Assembly (NCBI RefSeq): GCF_007858185.1
Contig: NZ_VFES01000016.1
Coordinates: 107,917 to 171,916, forward strand
DNA length: 64,000 bases
Origin: Pseudomonas grimontii
GTDB lineage: Bacteria > Pseudomonadota > Gammaproteobacteria > Pseudomonadales > Pseudomonadaceae
Reading direction: 5' to 3'
Part shown: piece after piece, positions 33,799 to 43,328 of the stretch
Layout: each line of letters starts with the position of its first letter
Numbering within the stretch: the first letter of the stretch is position 1
Translations under genes and position numbers: made by a program
Notes under the pieces: generated by a model
What the model was told of the DNA's origin: nothing
The model's input: only the letters and a program-made list of their open reading frames with translations
Database searches by the model: none

Positions 33799-35127
33799 TC
33801 AGCGCAACATGCCGCTGCCGTAACCCTTCAGGTTGGCTTTCTTCATCAGGGATTCGTACTGGTGCGAAACGAGGTGCGATTGTACTTGGGACATGAAGTC
33901 CATCACAACCACGACCACGATCAGCAACGAGGTCCCGCCAAGGTAGAACGGAACGTTTGCTGCAACCACCAGGAACTGGGGCAACAAGCACACGGCCGTC
34001 ATATATAGAGCACCGAACAGGGTCAAACGAGTCAGAACGCCATCAATGTAGCGCGCAGACTGCTCACCTGGACGAATACCCGGAATAAAGGCACCGGACT
34101 TCTTCAGGTTTTCCGCTACGTCTTTCGGATTGAACATCAACGCCGTATAGAAGAAGCAGAAGAAAATAATCCCTGCACTAAACAGCAGAATATTCAACGG
34201 CTGACCAGGAGCGATCGACTGAGAGAGGTCCTGCAGCCAGCCCATATTTTCAGACTGACCAAACCAGGTACCCAACGAAGCCGGAAACAGCAAAATGCTG
34301 CTCGCGAAAATTGCCGGAATAACACCGGCCATATTCACTTTCAGCGGCAAGTGGCTGGTCTGCGCAGCAAAAACCTTACGGCCCTGCTGACGCTTGGCGT
34401 AGTGAACAGCAATACGACGCTGGCCACGCTCAATGAACACCACAAAACCGATAATCGCTACTGCCAGCAAACCGATGGCAACCAAGGCAAAGATATTGAT
34501 ATCACCCTGACGTGCAGACTCGAAAGACTGCCCGATTGCTCTCGGAAGACCGGCGACGATACCTGCGAAAATCAACATCGAGATACCGTTACCAACACCA
34601 CGCTCAGTAATCTGCTCACCCAGCCACATCATGAACATCGCACCAGCCACAAACGTGGATACCGCGACGAAATGGAAGCCAAAGTCACCAGTGAACGCAA
34701 CACCCTGCCCCGCCAAGCCAACGGACATGCCGATAGCTTGAACCAGGGCAAGGATGACGGTGCCGTAGCGGGTGTACTGGCTAATCTTGCGACGGCCAGC
34801 TTCACCTTCCTTCTTCAACTGCTCCAGCTGCGGGCTGACGGCTGTCATCAATTGCATGATGATCGATGCCGAGATGTACGGCATGATCCCCAGTGCAAAA
34901 ATGCTCATCCGTTCCAGCGCGCCGCCAGAAAACATGTTGAACAAGCTAAGAATGGTCCCCTCATTCTGTCGAAACAGGTCTGCGAGTCGGTCCGGGTTGA
35001 TACCTGGAACCGGGATGTGTGCGCCTATTCGGTAGACGATAATCGCCAGGAACAGAAAACGCAGACGAGCCCAAAGTTCAGACATACCGCCTTTGCCGAG
35101 CGCTGAGAGAGCACCTTGCTTAGCCAT
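33799..35127 (-). CDS. secY: Protein translocase subunit SecY
   Basis: A 442-residue inner-membrane protein with ten helices forming the SecYEG channel. It begins MAKQGALSALGKGGMSELWA; helix 2 contains IMPYISASIIMQLM, and the cytoplasmic loops carry basic residues for SecA and ribosome contact (KRQQGRKVF). It abuts rplO with no gap in the spc operon; its partner secE lies at 60541. Confidence 0.98.
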   Translation of the reverse strand: MAKQGALSALGKGGMSELWARLRFLFLAIIVYRIGAHIPVPGINPDRLADLFRQNEGTILSLFNMFSGGALERMSIFALGIMPYISASIIMQLMTAVSPQLEQLKKEGEAGRRKISQYTRYGTVILALVQAIGMSVGLAGQGVAFTGDFGFHFVAVSTFVAGAMFMMWLGEQITERGVGNGISMLIFAGIVAGLPRAIGQSFESARQGDINIFALVAIGLLAVAIIGFVVFIERGQRRIAVHYAKRQQGRKVFAAQTSHLPLKVNMAGVIPAIFASSILLFPASLGTWFGQSENMGWLQDLSQSIAPGQPLNILLFSAGIIFFCFFYTALMFNPKDVAENLKKSGAFIPGIRPGEQSARYIDGVLTRLTLFGALYMTAVCLLPQFLVVAANVPFYLGGTSLLIVVVVVMDFMSQVQSHLVSHQYESLMKKANLKGYGSGMLR

Positions 35128-35565
35128 TTATTCCTCGAACTTGCCGCCAGCTGCTTCGATAGCCGAACGCGCACCTTTGGTGGCGCCGATTCCCTTGCCG
35201 ATAGTGACAGCGCGAGTCACTTCACCGGACAGCATGATTTTCACACGCTGTACGTTGACGTTGATCACGTTGGCATCTTTCAGGGTCTGCACAGTAACGA
35301 TGTCGCCTTCCACTTTAGCCAGCTCGGACAGACGCACTTCTGCGCGGTCCATGGCCTTCAGGGAAACGAAACCGAACTTAGGCAGGCGACGATGCAGCGG
35401 CTGTTGACCGCCTTCAAAGCCTGGAGCGATGGTGCCACCGGAGCGGGAGGTCTGACCTTTGTGACCACGGCCACCAGTCTTACCCAAACCGCTACCGATA
35501 CCACGGCCCGGACGATGCTTTTCGCGACGGGAACCCGGCGCTGGACTCAGATCATTGAGTTTCAT
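35128..35565 (-). CDS. rplO: 50S ribosomal protein L15
   Basis: A 145-residue L15, MKLNDLSPAPGSRREKHRPG, with the Gly/Arg-rich extension GIGSGLGKTGGRGHKGQTSR that threads into 23S rRNA, followed by a globular C-terminal domain. A late-assembly protein of the 50S core. Directly adjacent to secY. Confidence 0.97.
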   Translation of the reverse strand: MKLNDLSPAPGSRREKHRPGRGIGSGLGKTGGRGHKGQTSRSGGTIAPGFEGGQQPLHRRLPKFGFVSLKAMDRAEVRLSELAKVEGDIVTVQTLKDANVINVNVQRVKIMLSGEVTRAVTIGKGIGATKGARSAIEAAGGKFEE

Positions 35566-35568
35566 CGA

Positions 35569-35745
35569 TTAACCCTCGACACGCAGCATGTAGTAAGCCT
35601 TGTTGATCATCCCGCGATTCTCGGGAGTATCCTGGACTTCTACAGTGTGACCGATGCGACGCAGACCCAAACCCTTAACGCACAATTTGTGGTTAGGGAT
35701 GCGGCCGGTCATGCTTTTGATCAGCGTTACTTTAACGGTAGCCAT
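35569..35745 (-). CDS. rpmD: 50S ribosomal protein L30
   Basis: A 58-residue protein read by hand: [20 protein letters not shown] at the start and [12 protein letters not shown] at the end. This is the standard bacterial L30 length and sequence. Three bases separate it from both rplO and rpsE, so it is part of a tightly packed spc operon. Confidence 0.97.
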
Positions 35746-35747
35746 GA

Positions 35748-36248
35748 TCAGAAGATCTCCTTGACGCTTTTGCCACGCTTGGCGGCAATGGATTCAGGAG
35801 ATTGCATAGCTTTCAAACCTTTGAAAGTGGCGTGAACCACGTTTACCGGGTTAGTCGAGCCATAGCACTTGGCCAGAACGTTCTGAACGCCAGCAACTTC
35901 GAGGACAGCACGCATAGCGCCGCCAGCGATGATACCGGTACCTTCAGAAGCAGGCTGCATGTACACCTTCGAAGCGCCGTGAGCGGACTTCATTGCGTAC
36001 TGCAGCGTGGTGCCGTTCAGATCAACTTGGATCATGTTGCGACGAGCAGCTTCCATTGCCTTCTGGATCGCAGCAGGCACTTCACGTGACTTGCCACGGC
36101 CGAAGCCAACGCGCCCTTTACCATCACCAACCACGGTCAACGCGGTGAAAGTGAAGATACGGCCGCCTTTAACGGTTTTGGCTACGCGGTTAACTTGAAC
36201 CAGCTTCTCAATGTAGCCTTCGTCGCGCTTTTGGTCGTTATTTGACAT
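35748..36248 (-). CDS. rpsE: 30S ribosomal protein S5
   Basis: A 166-residue S5. The double-stranded RNA-binding-like N-terminal domain has [20 protein letters not shown] and the loop [15 protein letters not shown], where spectinomycin-resistance and fidelity mutations map in E. coli; the sequence looks wild type there. It sits at the mRNA entry side of the 30S. Confidence 0.97.
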
Positions 36249-36251
36249 AAC

Positions 36252-36602
36252 TTAGAACTCCAGCCCAGCTTCACGAGCAGCATCAGCCAGCGCTTTAACG
36301 CGGCCATGGTACTTGAAGCCAGAGCGGTCGAAAGCCACTTGCGAGACGCCAGCGGCCTTAGCACGCGTAGCGACCAGCTGGCCAACCTTTGTGGCCGCGT
36401 CGATGTTGCCAGTGGCACCATCACGCAGTTCTTTATCCAAAGTCGAGGCGCTGGCCAGGACTTTGTTGCCGTCGGCCGAGATGACCTGGGCGTAGATGTG
36501 CTGCGACGAGCGGAACACGCAGAGACGCACGACTTCGAGTTCGTGCATTTTCAGGCGTGCTTTGCGAGCGCGACGCAGTCGAGTAACTTTTTTGTCGGTC
36601 AT
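36252..36602 (-). CDS. rplR: 50S ribosomal protein L18
   Basis: A 116-residue L18, starting MTDKKVTRLRRARKARLKMH and ending DAAREAGLEF. It binds 5S rRNA together with L5 and L25 in the central protuberance. Three bases upstream of rpsE. Confidence 0.97.
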   Translation of the reverse strand: MTDKKVTRLRRARKARLKMHELEVVRLCVFRSSQHIYAQVISADGNKVLASASTLDKELRDGATGNIDAATKVGQLVATRAKAAGVSQVAFDRSGFKYHGRVKALADAAREAGLEF

Positions 36603-36612
36603 TTGCTATGCC

Positions 36613-37146
36613 CTACTTCTTCTTGGCTTCTTTACGACGGACGACTTCGTCCGCGTAGCGCACACCTTTGCCTTTGTACGGCTCTGGTGGACGGAAGTCG
36701 CGGATCTCAGCAGCCACTTGACCTACCAGTTGCTTATCGATGCCCTTGATCAGGATATCGGTCTGGCTAGGAGTCTCAGCGGTGATGCCTTCCGGCAGTT
36801 CGTAATCCACTGGGTGCGAGAAGCCAAGGGCCAGGTTCAAAACCGTGCCTTTTGCTTGCGCTTTGTAACCAACACCGACCAGCTGGAGCTTACGCTCGAA
36901 GCCTTGGCTTACGCCTTGGACCATGTTGTTTACCAACGCACGCGTGGTACCAGCCATTGCGCGAGTTTGTTGATCGCCATTGCGAGCAGCGAAACGCAGC
37001 TCACCAGCTTCTTCAACGATCTCAACGGACGAATGGATATTCAGTTCAAGAGTGCCCTTGGCACCCTTCACCGAAAGCTGTTGGCCTGCGAATTTGACTT
37101 CGACACCGGCTGGCAGCTTAACGGGGTTCTTAGCGACGCGAGACAT
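36613..37146 (-). CDS. rplF: 50S ribosomal protein L6
   Basis: A 177-residue L6, MSRVAKNPVKLPAGVEVKFA, with two similar RNA-binding domains and the C-terminal YKGKGVRYADEVVRRKEAKK. It contacts helix 97 of 23S rRNA near the sarcin-ricin loop and the factor-binding region. Confidence 0.97.
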   Translation of the reverse strand: MSRVAKNPVKLPAGVEVKFAGQQLSVKGAKGTLELNIHSSVEIVEEAGELRFAARNGDQQTRAMAGTTRALVNNMVQGVSQGFERKLQLVGVGYKAQAKGTVLNLALGFSHPVDYELPEGITAETPSQTDILIKGIDKQLVGQVAAEIRDFRPPEPYKGKGVRYADEVVRRKEAKKK

Positions 37147-37158
37147 GCTTATCCCCCC

Positions 37159-37551
37159 TTAGAACACAGTGCAAAGAACTTCGCCGCCGACACCGGCAGC
37201 GCGCGCAGCACGATCCGTCATCACACCTTTGTTGGTGGAGACGATAGACACGCCCAGACCGCCACGAACTTTCGGCAGATCTTCAGCGGACTTGTACTGA
37301 CGCAGGCCTGGACGGCTAACGCGCTTCACTTCCTCGATGACCGAACGGCCTTCGAAGTACTTCAGCTCGATGGACAGCAGTGGTTTGATTTCGCTGCTGA
37401 TCTGATAACCCGCAATGTAGCCTTCGTCTTTCAGGACTTTGGCAACAGCAACCTTCAACTTGGAAGATGGCATGCTTACGACGGACTTTTCAGCCATCTG
37501 GGCATTACGGATACGAGTTAGCATGTCCGCTAACGGGTCCTGCATACTCAT
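37159..37551 (-). CDS. rpsH: 30S ribosomal protein S8
   Basis: A 130-residue S8, MSMQDPLADMLTRIRNAQ, ending AGVGGEVLCTVF. A primary binder of 16S rRNA helix 21. In E. coli S8 also represses the spc operon by binding its mRNA. A 206-base gap with a strong hairpin separates it here from rpsN, unlike the tight spacing elsewhere in the operon. Confidence 0.97.
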   Translation of the reverse strand: MSMQDPLADMLTRIRNAQMAEKSVVSMPSSKLKVAVAKVLKDEGYIAGYQISSEIKPLLSIELKYFEGRSVIEEVKRVSRPGLRQYKSAEDLPKVRGGLGVSIVSTNKGVMTDRAARAAGVGGEVLCTVF

Positions 37552-37668
37552 GGGCTAGACGCTCCTAATACAAAAAAATTAGCCTTGCGGCTACATATGT
37601 CGCTGAGAATCTCCGGGTAAAAAACACGGGCTCAGGCGAGCCGCGTATTTTAGACACACTCCGGAAAT

Positions 37669-37696
37669 GAAACAAGCCCCAAAAGGGGCTTGTTCC
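37669..37696 (-). promoter_or_regulatory. Hairpin in the rpsN-rpsH gap
   Basis: AACAAGCCCC, four A, GGGGCTTGTT: a 10-bp perfect stem with a four-base loop. On the minus strand it is followed by TCATTTCC, too poor in U for a classical terminator. It splits the spc operon between S14 and S8 and may be an attenuator, an RNA-processing site or a partial terminator. Confidence 0.75.
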
Positions 37697-37757
37697 AGAT
37701 TCAGGGTCACCGGTGGTCAGTATCTTTCGATTCAGACCACCTGGACGCTGAAAGTAC

Positions 37758-38063
37758 TTACCAGCTGGCTTTAACCAGACCTGGTACGTCACCACGCATT
37801 GCCGCTTCACGCAGTTTGTTACGGCCGAGGCCGAACTTGCGGTAAACGCCGTGTGGACGACCGGTCAGGCGGCAGCGGTTACGCATGCGCGAGGCGCTTG
37901 CGTCACGTGGCTGCTTCTGCAGGGCAACTGTAGCTTCCCAACGCGCTTCTGGACTTGCGTTCAGATCAACGATGATTGCTTTCAGTGCTGCACGCTTCTT
38001 GGCGTACTTGGCAACCGTGAGCTGACGCTTCAGCTCGCGGTTTTTCATGCTCATCTTGGCCAT
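37758..38063 (-). CDS. rpsN: 30S ribosomal protein S14 (zinc-free long form)
   Basis: A 101-residue S14. The ATG at 38063 gives MAKMSMKNRELKRQLTVAKY; an open frame upstream to 38129 overlaps rplE and is not used. Only one Cys (in RNRCRLTGRPHGVYRKF) is present, so it is the long C- form without the zinc ribbon. Located in the 30S head. Confidence 0.97.
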   Translation of the reverse strand: MAKMSMKNRELKRQLTVAKYAKKRAALKAIIVDLNASPEARWEATVALQKQPRDASASRMRNRCRLTGRPHGVYRKFGLGRNKLREAAMRGDVPGLVKASW

Positions 38064-38076
38064 GGTCCTACTCCAA

Positions 38077-38616
38077 TCAGTTGCGGAACGGGAATTTGAA
38101 AGCACGCAACAGGGCGCGACCTTCATCATCGTTCTTGGCAGTGGTGGTCAGGGTGATGTCCAGACCGCGGAGAGCATCGATCTTGTCGTAGTCGATTTCC
38201 GGGAAGATGATCTGCTCTTTAACGCCCATGCTGTAGTTACCACGACCATCGAAGGACTTGGCATTCAGGCCGCGGAAGTCGCGAACCCGAGGCAGGGAGA
38301 TCGACAGCAGACGATCCAGGAATTCGTACATACGCTCACGGCGCAGAGTCACTTTGACGCCGATCGGCCAACCTTCACGGACTTTAAAGCCAGCGATGGA
38401 TTTCCGAGCGTAAGTCACAACGACTTTTTGACCGGTGATCTTTTCCAGGTCAGCAACAGCGTGCTCGATGACTTTTTTGTCGCCGATCGCTTCGCCCAGA
38501 CCCATGTTCAGGGTGATTTTGGTAACGCGCGGAACTTCCATCACGTTCCCGAGCTTAAGTTCTTCCTTAAGCTTGGGGGCGATTTCCTTCCGGTAAATCT
38601 CTTGTAGTCGTGCCAT
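38077..38616 (-). CDS. rplE: 50S ribosomal protein L5
   Basis: A 179-residue L5, MARLQEIYRKEIAPKLKEEL, with LNMGLGEAIGDKKVIEHAV. It binds 5S rRNA and touches the P-site tRNA elbow. Thirteen bases precede rpsN. Confidence 0.97.
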   Translation of the reverse strand: MARLQEIYRKEIAPKLKEELKLGNVMEVPRVTKITLNMGLGEAIGDKKVIEHAVADLEKITGQKVVVTYARKSIAGFKVREGWPIGVKVTLRRERMYEFLDRLLSISLPRVRDFRGLNAKSFDGRGNYSMGVKEQIIFPEIDYDKIDALRGLDITLTTTAKNDDEGRALLRAFKFPFRN

Positions 38617-38638
38617 GGTCTTATCTACCTAGCAGTGT

Positions 38639-38953
38639 TCAAGCATCAACCGCTTTTTGGGTCGACTTGAAGACACGAATTTTCTTACCGTCTTCTACTT
38701 TGAAACCAACGCGGTCAGCCTTGTTGGTTTCGCCGTTGAAGATGGCGACGTTAGAAGCGTGCAGTGGCGCTTCTTTCTCGACGATACCGCCCTGTACGCC
38801 CGACATCGGGTTAGGCTTGGTATGACGCTTGACCAGGTTCAGACCACCAACGACCAGACGGTCGTCAGCGAGAACCTTCAGCACCTTACCGCGCTTACCT
38901 TTGTCTTTGCCGGCGATCACGATGATCTCGTCGTCACGACGAATCTTTTGCAT
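38639..38953 (-). CDS. rplX: 50S ribosomal protein L24
   Basis: A 104-residue L24, MQKIRRDDEIIVIAGKDKGK, containing the KOW motif GKDKGKRGKVLKV. One of the proteins that starts 50S assembly, near the exit tunnel. Confidence 0.97.
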   Translation of the reverse strand: MQKIRRDDEIIVIAGKDKGKRGKVLKVLADDRLVVGGLNLVKRHTKPNPMSGVQGGIVEKEAPLHASNVAIFNGETNKADRVGFKVEDGKKIRVFKSTQKAVDA

Positions 38954-38964
38954 GTCGGATCTCC

Positions 38965-39333
38965 TTACAGCACTTCTGGGGCGAGCGAGACGATCTTCAT
39001 GAACTTCTCAGTACGAAGTTCACGGGTCACTGGCCCAAAGATACGGGTGCCGATCGGCTCTTGCTTGTTGTTCAGAAGAACAGCAGCGTTGCCATCAAAG
39101 CGGATAATGGAGCCATCTGCACGGCGTACGCCGTGACGAGTGCGGACTACAACAGCAGTCATCACTTGGCCTTTTTTCACCTTACCGCGAGGAATTGCTT
39201 CCTTCACGGTAACTTTGATGATGTCACCGATACCAGCGTAACGACGATGGGAGCCACCCAGCACCTTGATGCACATAACACGGCGAGCGCCGCTGTTATC
39301 GGCCACATCGAGCATGGATTGAGTCTGAATCAT
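38965..39333 (-). CDS. rplN: 50S ribosomal protein L14
   Basis: A 122-residue L14, MIQTQSMLDVADNSGARRVM, ending MKIVSLAPEVL. It forms intersubunit bridge B8 and is the target of the silencing factor RsfS. First gene of the classical spc operon, only 23 bases after rpsQ, so S10 and spc may be read through. Confidence 0.97.
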   Translation of the reverse strand: MIQTQSMLDVADNSGARRVMCIKVLGGSHRRYAGIGDIIKVTVKEAIPRGKVKKGQVMTAVVVRTRHGVRRADGSIIRFDGNAAVLLNNKQEPIGTRIFGPVTRELRTEKFMKIVSLAPEVL

Positions 39334-39356
39334 ATAATTTCTCCGACCCCTAGTCC

Positions 39357-39623
39357 TTAGACTTCCACAGCGCGTTCGAGAACATCAACCAGTGCCCAAG
39401 ACTTGGTCTTGGCCAGCGGACGAGTTTCACGAATAGTGACTTTGTCGCCGATGTGGCACTGGTTGGTTTCGTCGTGCGCGTGCAGCTTAGTCGAACGCTT
39501 AACATATTTACCGTAGATCGGGTGCTTAACGCGACGCTCGATCAAAACGGTGATGGTTTTGTCCATCTTGTCGCTGACAACACGGCCAGTCAGCGTACGG
39601 ACAGTCTTTTCGGCTTCAGCCAT
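39357..39623 (-). CDS. rpsQ: 30S ribosomal protein S17
   Basis: An 88-residue S17, MAEAEKTVRTLTGRVVSDKM. A primary 16S-binding protein with an OB fold. The ATG at 39623 is used; a GTG two codons earlier would overlap the rpmC stop. Confidence 0.96.
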   Translation of the reverse strand: MAEAEKTVRTLTGRVVSDKMDKTITVLIERRVKHPIYGKYVKRSTKLHAHDETNQCHIGDKVTIRETRPLAKTKSWALVDVLERAVEV

Positions 39624-39625
39624 GA

Positions 39626-39817
39626 TCACTTACCTGCCTGCTGGTTGAGCACAGTCTTCACGCGAGCGATGTCACGCTTAACTTGCGAGAGCAGATGAGA
39701 CTGCCCCAACTGGCCAGTTGCTTTCTGCATGCGCAGATTGAACTGGTCGCGCAGCAGGCCGAGCAGTTGCTCGTTCAGCTGCTGTGCGGATTTTTCACGA
39801 AGTTCATTCGCTTTCAT
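39626..39817 (-). CDS. rpmC: 50S ribosomal protein L29
   Basis: A 63-residue helical-hairpin protein, [20 protein letters not shown], ending [11 protein letters not shown]. It sits by the exit tunnel and contacts trigger factor and SRP. The ATG at 39817 overlaps the rplP stop by one base (TGATG), giving coupled translation. Confidence 0.97.
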
Positions 39818-40230
39818 CACATCACCGTCCGTTTAACAAAGGCGGTGGCGAGCGGCAGCTTTGCAGCAGCCAGGGCAAAAGCCTCACGCGCCAGCTCTTC
39901 AGTTACACCCTCGATTTCATACAGGACTTTGCCTGGCTGAATCTGGGCTACCCAGTATTCCACGTTACCCTTACCTTTACCCATCCGAACCTCGAGAGGT
40001 TTTTTGGAGATCGGCTTGTCCGGGAATACACGGATCCAGATCTTGCCGCCACGTTTTACGTGACGGGTCAGTGCACGACGCGCTGACTCGATCTGACGAG
40101 CGGTGAGACGACCACGAGCTACAGACTTCAGCGCGAACTCGCCGAAGCTGACTTTGCTACCGCGCTGAGCCAGACCACGGTTGTGGCCTGTCATCTGCTT
40201 GCGGAACTTCGTACGCTTTGGTTGCAACAT
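39817..40230 (-). CDS. rplP: 50S ribosomal protein L16
   Basis: A 137-residue L16, [20 protein letters not shown], with [20 protein letters not shown]. It lies close to the A-site tRNA and is needed late in 50S maturation. Stop overlaps the rpmC start. Confidence 0.97.
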
Positions 40231-40242
40231 TTGGCGTACCCC

Positions 40243-40929
40243 TTACTTAGCAGCTTTTTTACGAGGCGCTGGTGCTTGTGGTTTCAGTTCTTCTTGGCGA
40301 CCACCAATTACTTCGCCTTTGAAGATCCAAACCTTTACACCGATCACACCGTAAGTGGTGTGAGCTTCGTAGTTGGCATAGTCGATGTCGGCACGCAGGG
40401 TGTGCAGTGGCACACGACCTTCGCGATACCATTCAGTACGTGCGATTTCAGCACCGCCGAGACGACCGCTCACTTGGATTTTGATGCCTTTGGCACCAAT
40501 GCGCATGGCGTTCTGTACGGCGCGCTTCATAGCGCGACGGAACATTACGCGACGCTCCAGCTGCTGAGCTACGCTCTGCGCAACCAGCATACCGTCGAGC
40601 TCCGGCTTGCGGATCTCTTCGATATTGATGTGCACAGGCACACCCATTTGCTTGGTCAGGTCCTGACGCAGTTTCTCAACATCTTCACCTTTCTTCCCGA
40701 TAACGATACCTGGACGAGCGGTGTGGATGGTGATACGTGCAGTTTGCGCCGGACGATGGATATCGATACGGCTTACGGACGCGCTTTTTAGTTTGTCTTG
40801 GAGATACTCACGCACCTTCAGATCAGCGAACAAATAGTCCGCATAAGTCCGACCGTCTGCGTACCAGACGGAGGTGTGCTCCTTGACGATTCCCAGGCGA
40901 ATGCCAATGGGATGTACTTTCTGACCCAT
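40243..40929 (-). CDS. rpsC: 30S ribosomal protein S3
   Basis: A 228-residue S3, [20 protein letters not shown] from the ATG at 40929. The KH domain has [15 protein letters not shown] (GxxG loop). It lines the mRNA entry tunnel with S4 and S5 and helps unwind mRNA. The tail ends [13 protein letters not shown]. Confidence 0.97.
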
Positions 40930-40942
40930 CTCTTCGACTCCG

Positions 40943-41275
40943 TTACTTGTCAGCAACCTTGACAGTGATATGGCAAGACCGCTTGACGATGCGATCAGCA
41001 CGGCCTTTGGCACGCGGCATGATGCGCTTCAGCGAACGCCCTTCGTTGACGAAAACGGTGCTGACCTTCAGGTCATCAACGTCTGCGCCTTCGTTATGCT
41101 CGGCGTTGGCTACGGCCGACTCCAGCACTTTCTTCATGATCTCGGCGGCTTTCTTACTGCTGAAAGCCAACAGGTTGAGCGCTTCGCCCACCTTCTTCCC
41201 GCGGATCTGGTCGGCGACCAAGCGGGCTTTCTGGGCGGAGATTCGAGCGCCCGACAACTTAGCGGCTACTTCCAT
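40943..41275 (-). CDS. rplV: 50S ribosomal protein L22
   Basis: A 110-residue L22, [20 protein letters not shown], with a long beta-hairpin ([19 protein letters not shown]) that lines the exit tunnel, where macrolide-resistance changes occur; it looks wild type. Confidence 0.97.
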
Positions 41276-41286
41276 TTCCTTACCCC

Positions 41287-41562
41287 TTAACGCTTGGCTT
41301 TCTTGTCTGCCACGTGCCCACGATAAGTGCGGGTACCGGCAAACTCGCCTAGTTTGTGGCCGACCATGTCTTCGTTAACGAGAACTGGGACGTGCAGACG
41401 ACCGTTGTGTACAGCGATGGTCAGACCGACCATTTGTGGCAGGATCATCGAACGACGCGACCAGGTCTTAACTGGTTTGCGATCGTTCTTTTCCGCCGCC
41501 ACTTCGATCTTCTTCAGTAGGTGAAGATCAATAAAAGGACCTTTTTTCAGAGAACGTGGCAC
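41287..41562 (-). CDS. rpsS: 30S ribosomal protein S19
   Basis: A 91-residue S19, [20 protein letters not shown], with [13 protein letters not shown] at the C-terminus. It forms the 30S head with S13 and S14 and contacts A-site tRNA. Confidence 0.97.
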
Positions 41563-41578
41563 TGTCGTATCCCTCTAT

Positions 41579-42403
41579 TTACTTGCGACGACGGACGATC
41601 ATTTTGTCGGTACGCTTATTACCACGAGTCTTCGCACCCTTAGTCGGGAAGCCCCATGGCGATACCGGATGACGACCACCAGAGGTACGACCTTCACCAC
41701 CACCGTGTGGGTGGTCAACCGGGTTCATGGCAACACCACGAACGGTTGGGCGAACGCCACGCCAGCGTTTGGCACCAGCTTTACCCAGCGAACGCAGGCT
41801 GTGCTCGGAGTTCGAGACTTCACCCAGGGTCGCGCGGCATTCAGCCAGCACTTTACGCATCTCACCAGAACGCAGACGCAGGGTCACGTAGACACCTTCA
41901 CGAGCGATCAGCTGAGCCGAAGCACCAGCGGAACGAGCGATTTGCGCGCCTTTACCTGGCTTCAATTCGATGCCGTGTACGGTGCTACCAACTGGAATGT
42001 TACGCAGTTGCAGAGCGTTGCCCGGCTTGATCGGCGCCAAGGCACCTGCGATCAGCTGGTCGCCAGCACTCACGCCTTTAGGCGCGATGATGTAGCGACG
42101 CTCGCCATCTGCGTACAGCAGCAGAGCGATGTGAGCAGTACGGTTTGGATCGTATTCGATACGCTCGACAGTGGCAGCGATGCCATCTTTGTCATTGCGA
42201 CGGAAATCGACCAGACGATAATGCTGCTTATGGCCACCACCAATGTGACGAGTGGTAATACGACCATTGTTGTTACGACCACCAGTCTTCGATTTCTTCT
42301 CGAGCAGCGGTGCGTGAGGAGCGCCTTTATGCAGCTCCTGATTGACCACCTTGACCACAAAACGGCGGCCAGGGGAAGTCGGTTTGCATTTAACGATTGC
42401 CAT
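41579..42403 (-). CDS. rplB: 50S ribosomal protein L2
   Basis: A 274-residue L2, MAIVKCKPTSPGRRFVVKVV, with an OB fold, an SH3-like barrel and the conserved NPVDHPHGGGEGRTSGG loop near the peptidyl transferase centre, containing the His known as H229 in E. coli. Needed for subunit joining. Confidence 0.98.
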   Translation of the reverse strand: MAIVKCKPTSPGRRFVVKVVNQELHKGAPHAPLLEKKSKTGGRNNNGRITTRHIGGGHKQHYRLVDFRRNDKDGIAATVERIEYDPNRTAHIALLLYADGERRYIIAPKGVSAGDQLIAGALAPIKPGNALQLRNIPVGSTVHGIELKPGKGAQIARSAGASAQLIAREGVYVTLRLRSGEMRKVLAECRATLGEVSNSEHSLRSLGKAGAKRWRGVRPTVRGVAMNPVDHPHGGGEGRTSGGRHPVSPWGFPTKGAKTRGNKRTDKMIVRRRK

Positions 42404-42417
42404 GATGCACCCCTTCC

Positions 42418-42717
42418 TTACTCAGCACTGCTGCTGAAATCGAGATCTTGGCCTGGCTGAAGGGAGATAACTGCCTTCTTCCAGTCATTACGCTTGCCCA
42501 GACCGCGAGCAGTGCGCTTGCTCTTACCCAGAACATTCAGGGTAGTAACACGCTCAACTTTCACGCTGAACAGGCTTTCGACGGCCTTCTTGATTTCCAG
42601 CTTGGTTGCGTCAGTTGCAACCTTGAAAACGAACTGGCCTTTCTTGTCAGCCAGAACCGTAGCCTTTTCGGAAACGTGCGGGCCAAGCAGAACTTTAAAT
42701 ACGCGTTCCTGGTTCAT
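42418..42717 (-). CDS. rplW: 50S ribosomal protein L23
   Basis: A 99-residue L23, [20 protein letters not shown]. Main docking site at the exit tunnel for trigger factor and SRP. Its ATG overlaps the rplD stop by four bases. Confidence 0.97.
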
Positions 42718-43316
42718 CCCAGCAGCTCCTCGAATTTCTTCACGGCCGACACGGTGATCAACACCTTGTCGTATGCGATCAGACTAACTGGATCGGAACC
42801 TTGCACGTCACGTACATCAACGTGTGGCAGGTTGCGAGCAGCCAGGTACAGGTTCTGATCAACAGCTTCAGACACGATCAAAACGTCGGTCAGGCTCATG
42901 TTGTTCAGTTTGCCCAGCAGATCTTTGGTTTTTGGACTTTCAACAGCGAAGTCCTGAACCACGACCAGGCGATCAGTACGCACGAGTTCAGCAAGGATGG
43001 AGCGCAGTGCTGCGCGATACATCTTCTTGTTGAGCTTCTGAGAGTGATCCTGTGGACGAGCTGCGAAAGTGGTACCGCCGCCGCGCCAGATTGGGCTACG
43101 GATAGTACCGGCACGAGCACGGCCAGTACCTTTCTGACGCCAAGGGCGCTTACCGCCACCACGAACGTCGGAACGGGTCTTTTGCTGCTTGCTACCTTGA
43201 CGGCCGCCGGCCATGTAGGCCACGACTGCTTGGTGAACCAGCGTCTCGTTGAATTCGCCGCCAAATGTCAGTTCGGAAACTTCGATCGCTTGAGCGTCAT
43301 TTACATTTAATTGCAT
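42714..43316 (-). CDS. rplD: 50S ribosomal protein L4
   Basis: A 200-residue L4, [20 protein letters not shown], with the tunnel loop [20 protein letters not shown]. In E. coli L4 is the feedback repressor of the S10 operon, acting on its leader; here the leader is only about 55 bases, so that mode may not apply. Confidence 0.97.
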
Positions 43317-43328
43317 GTCAGCTTCCCC

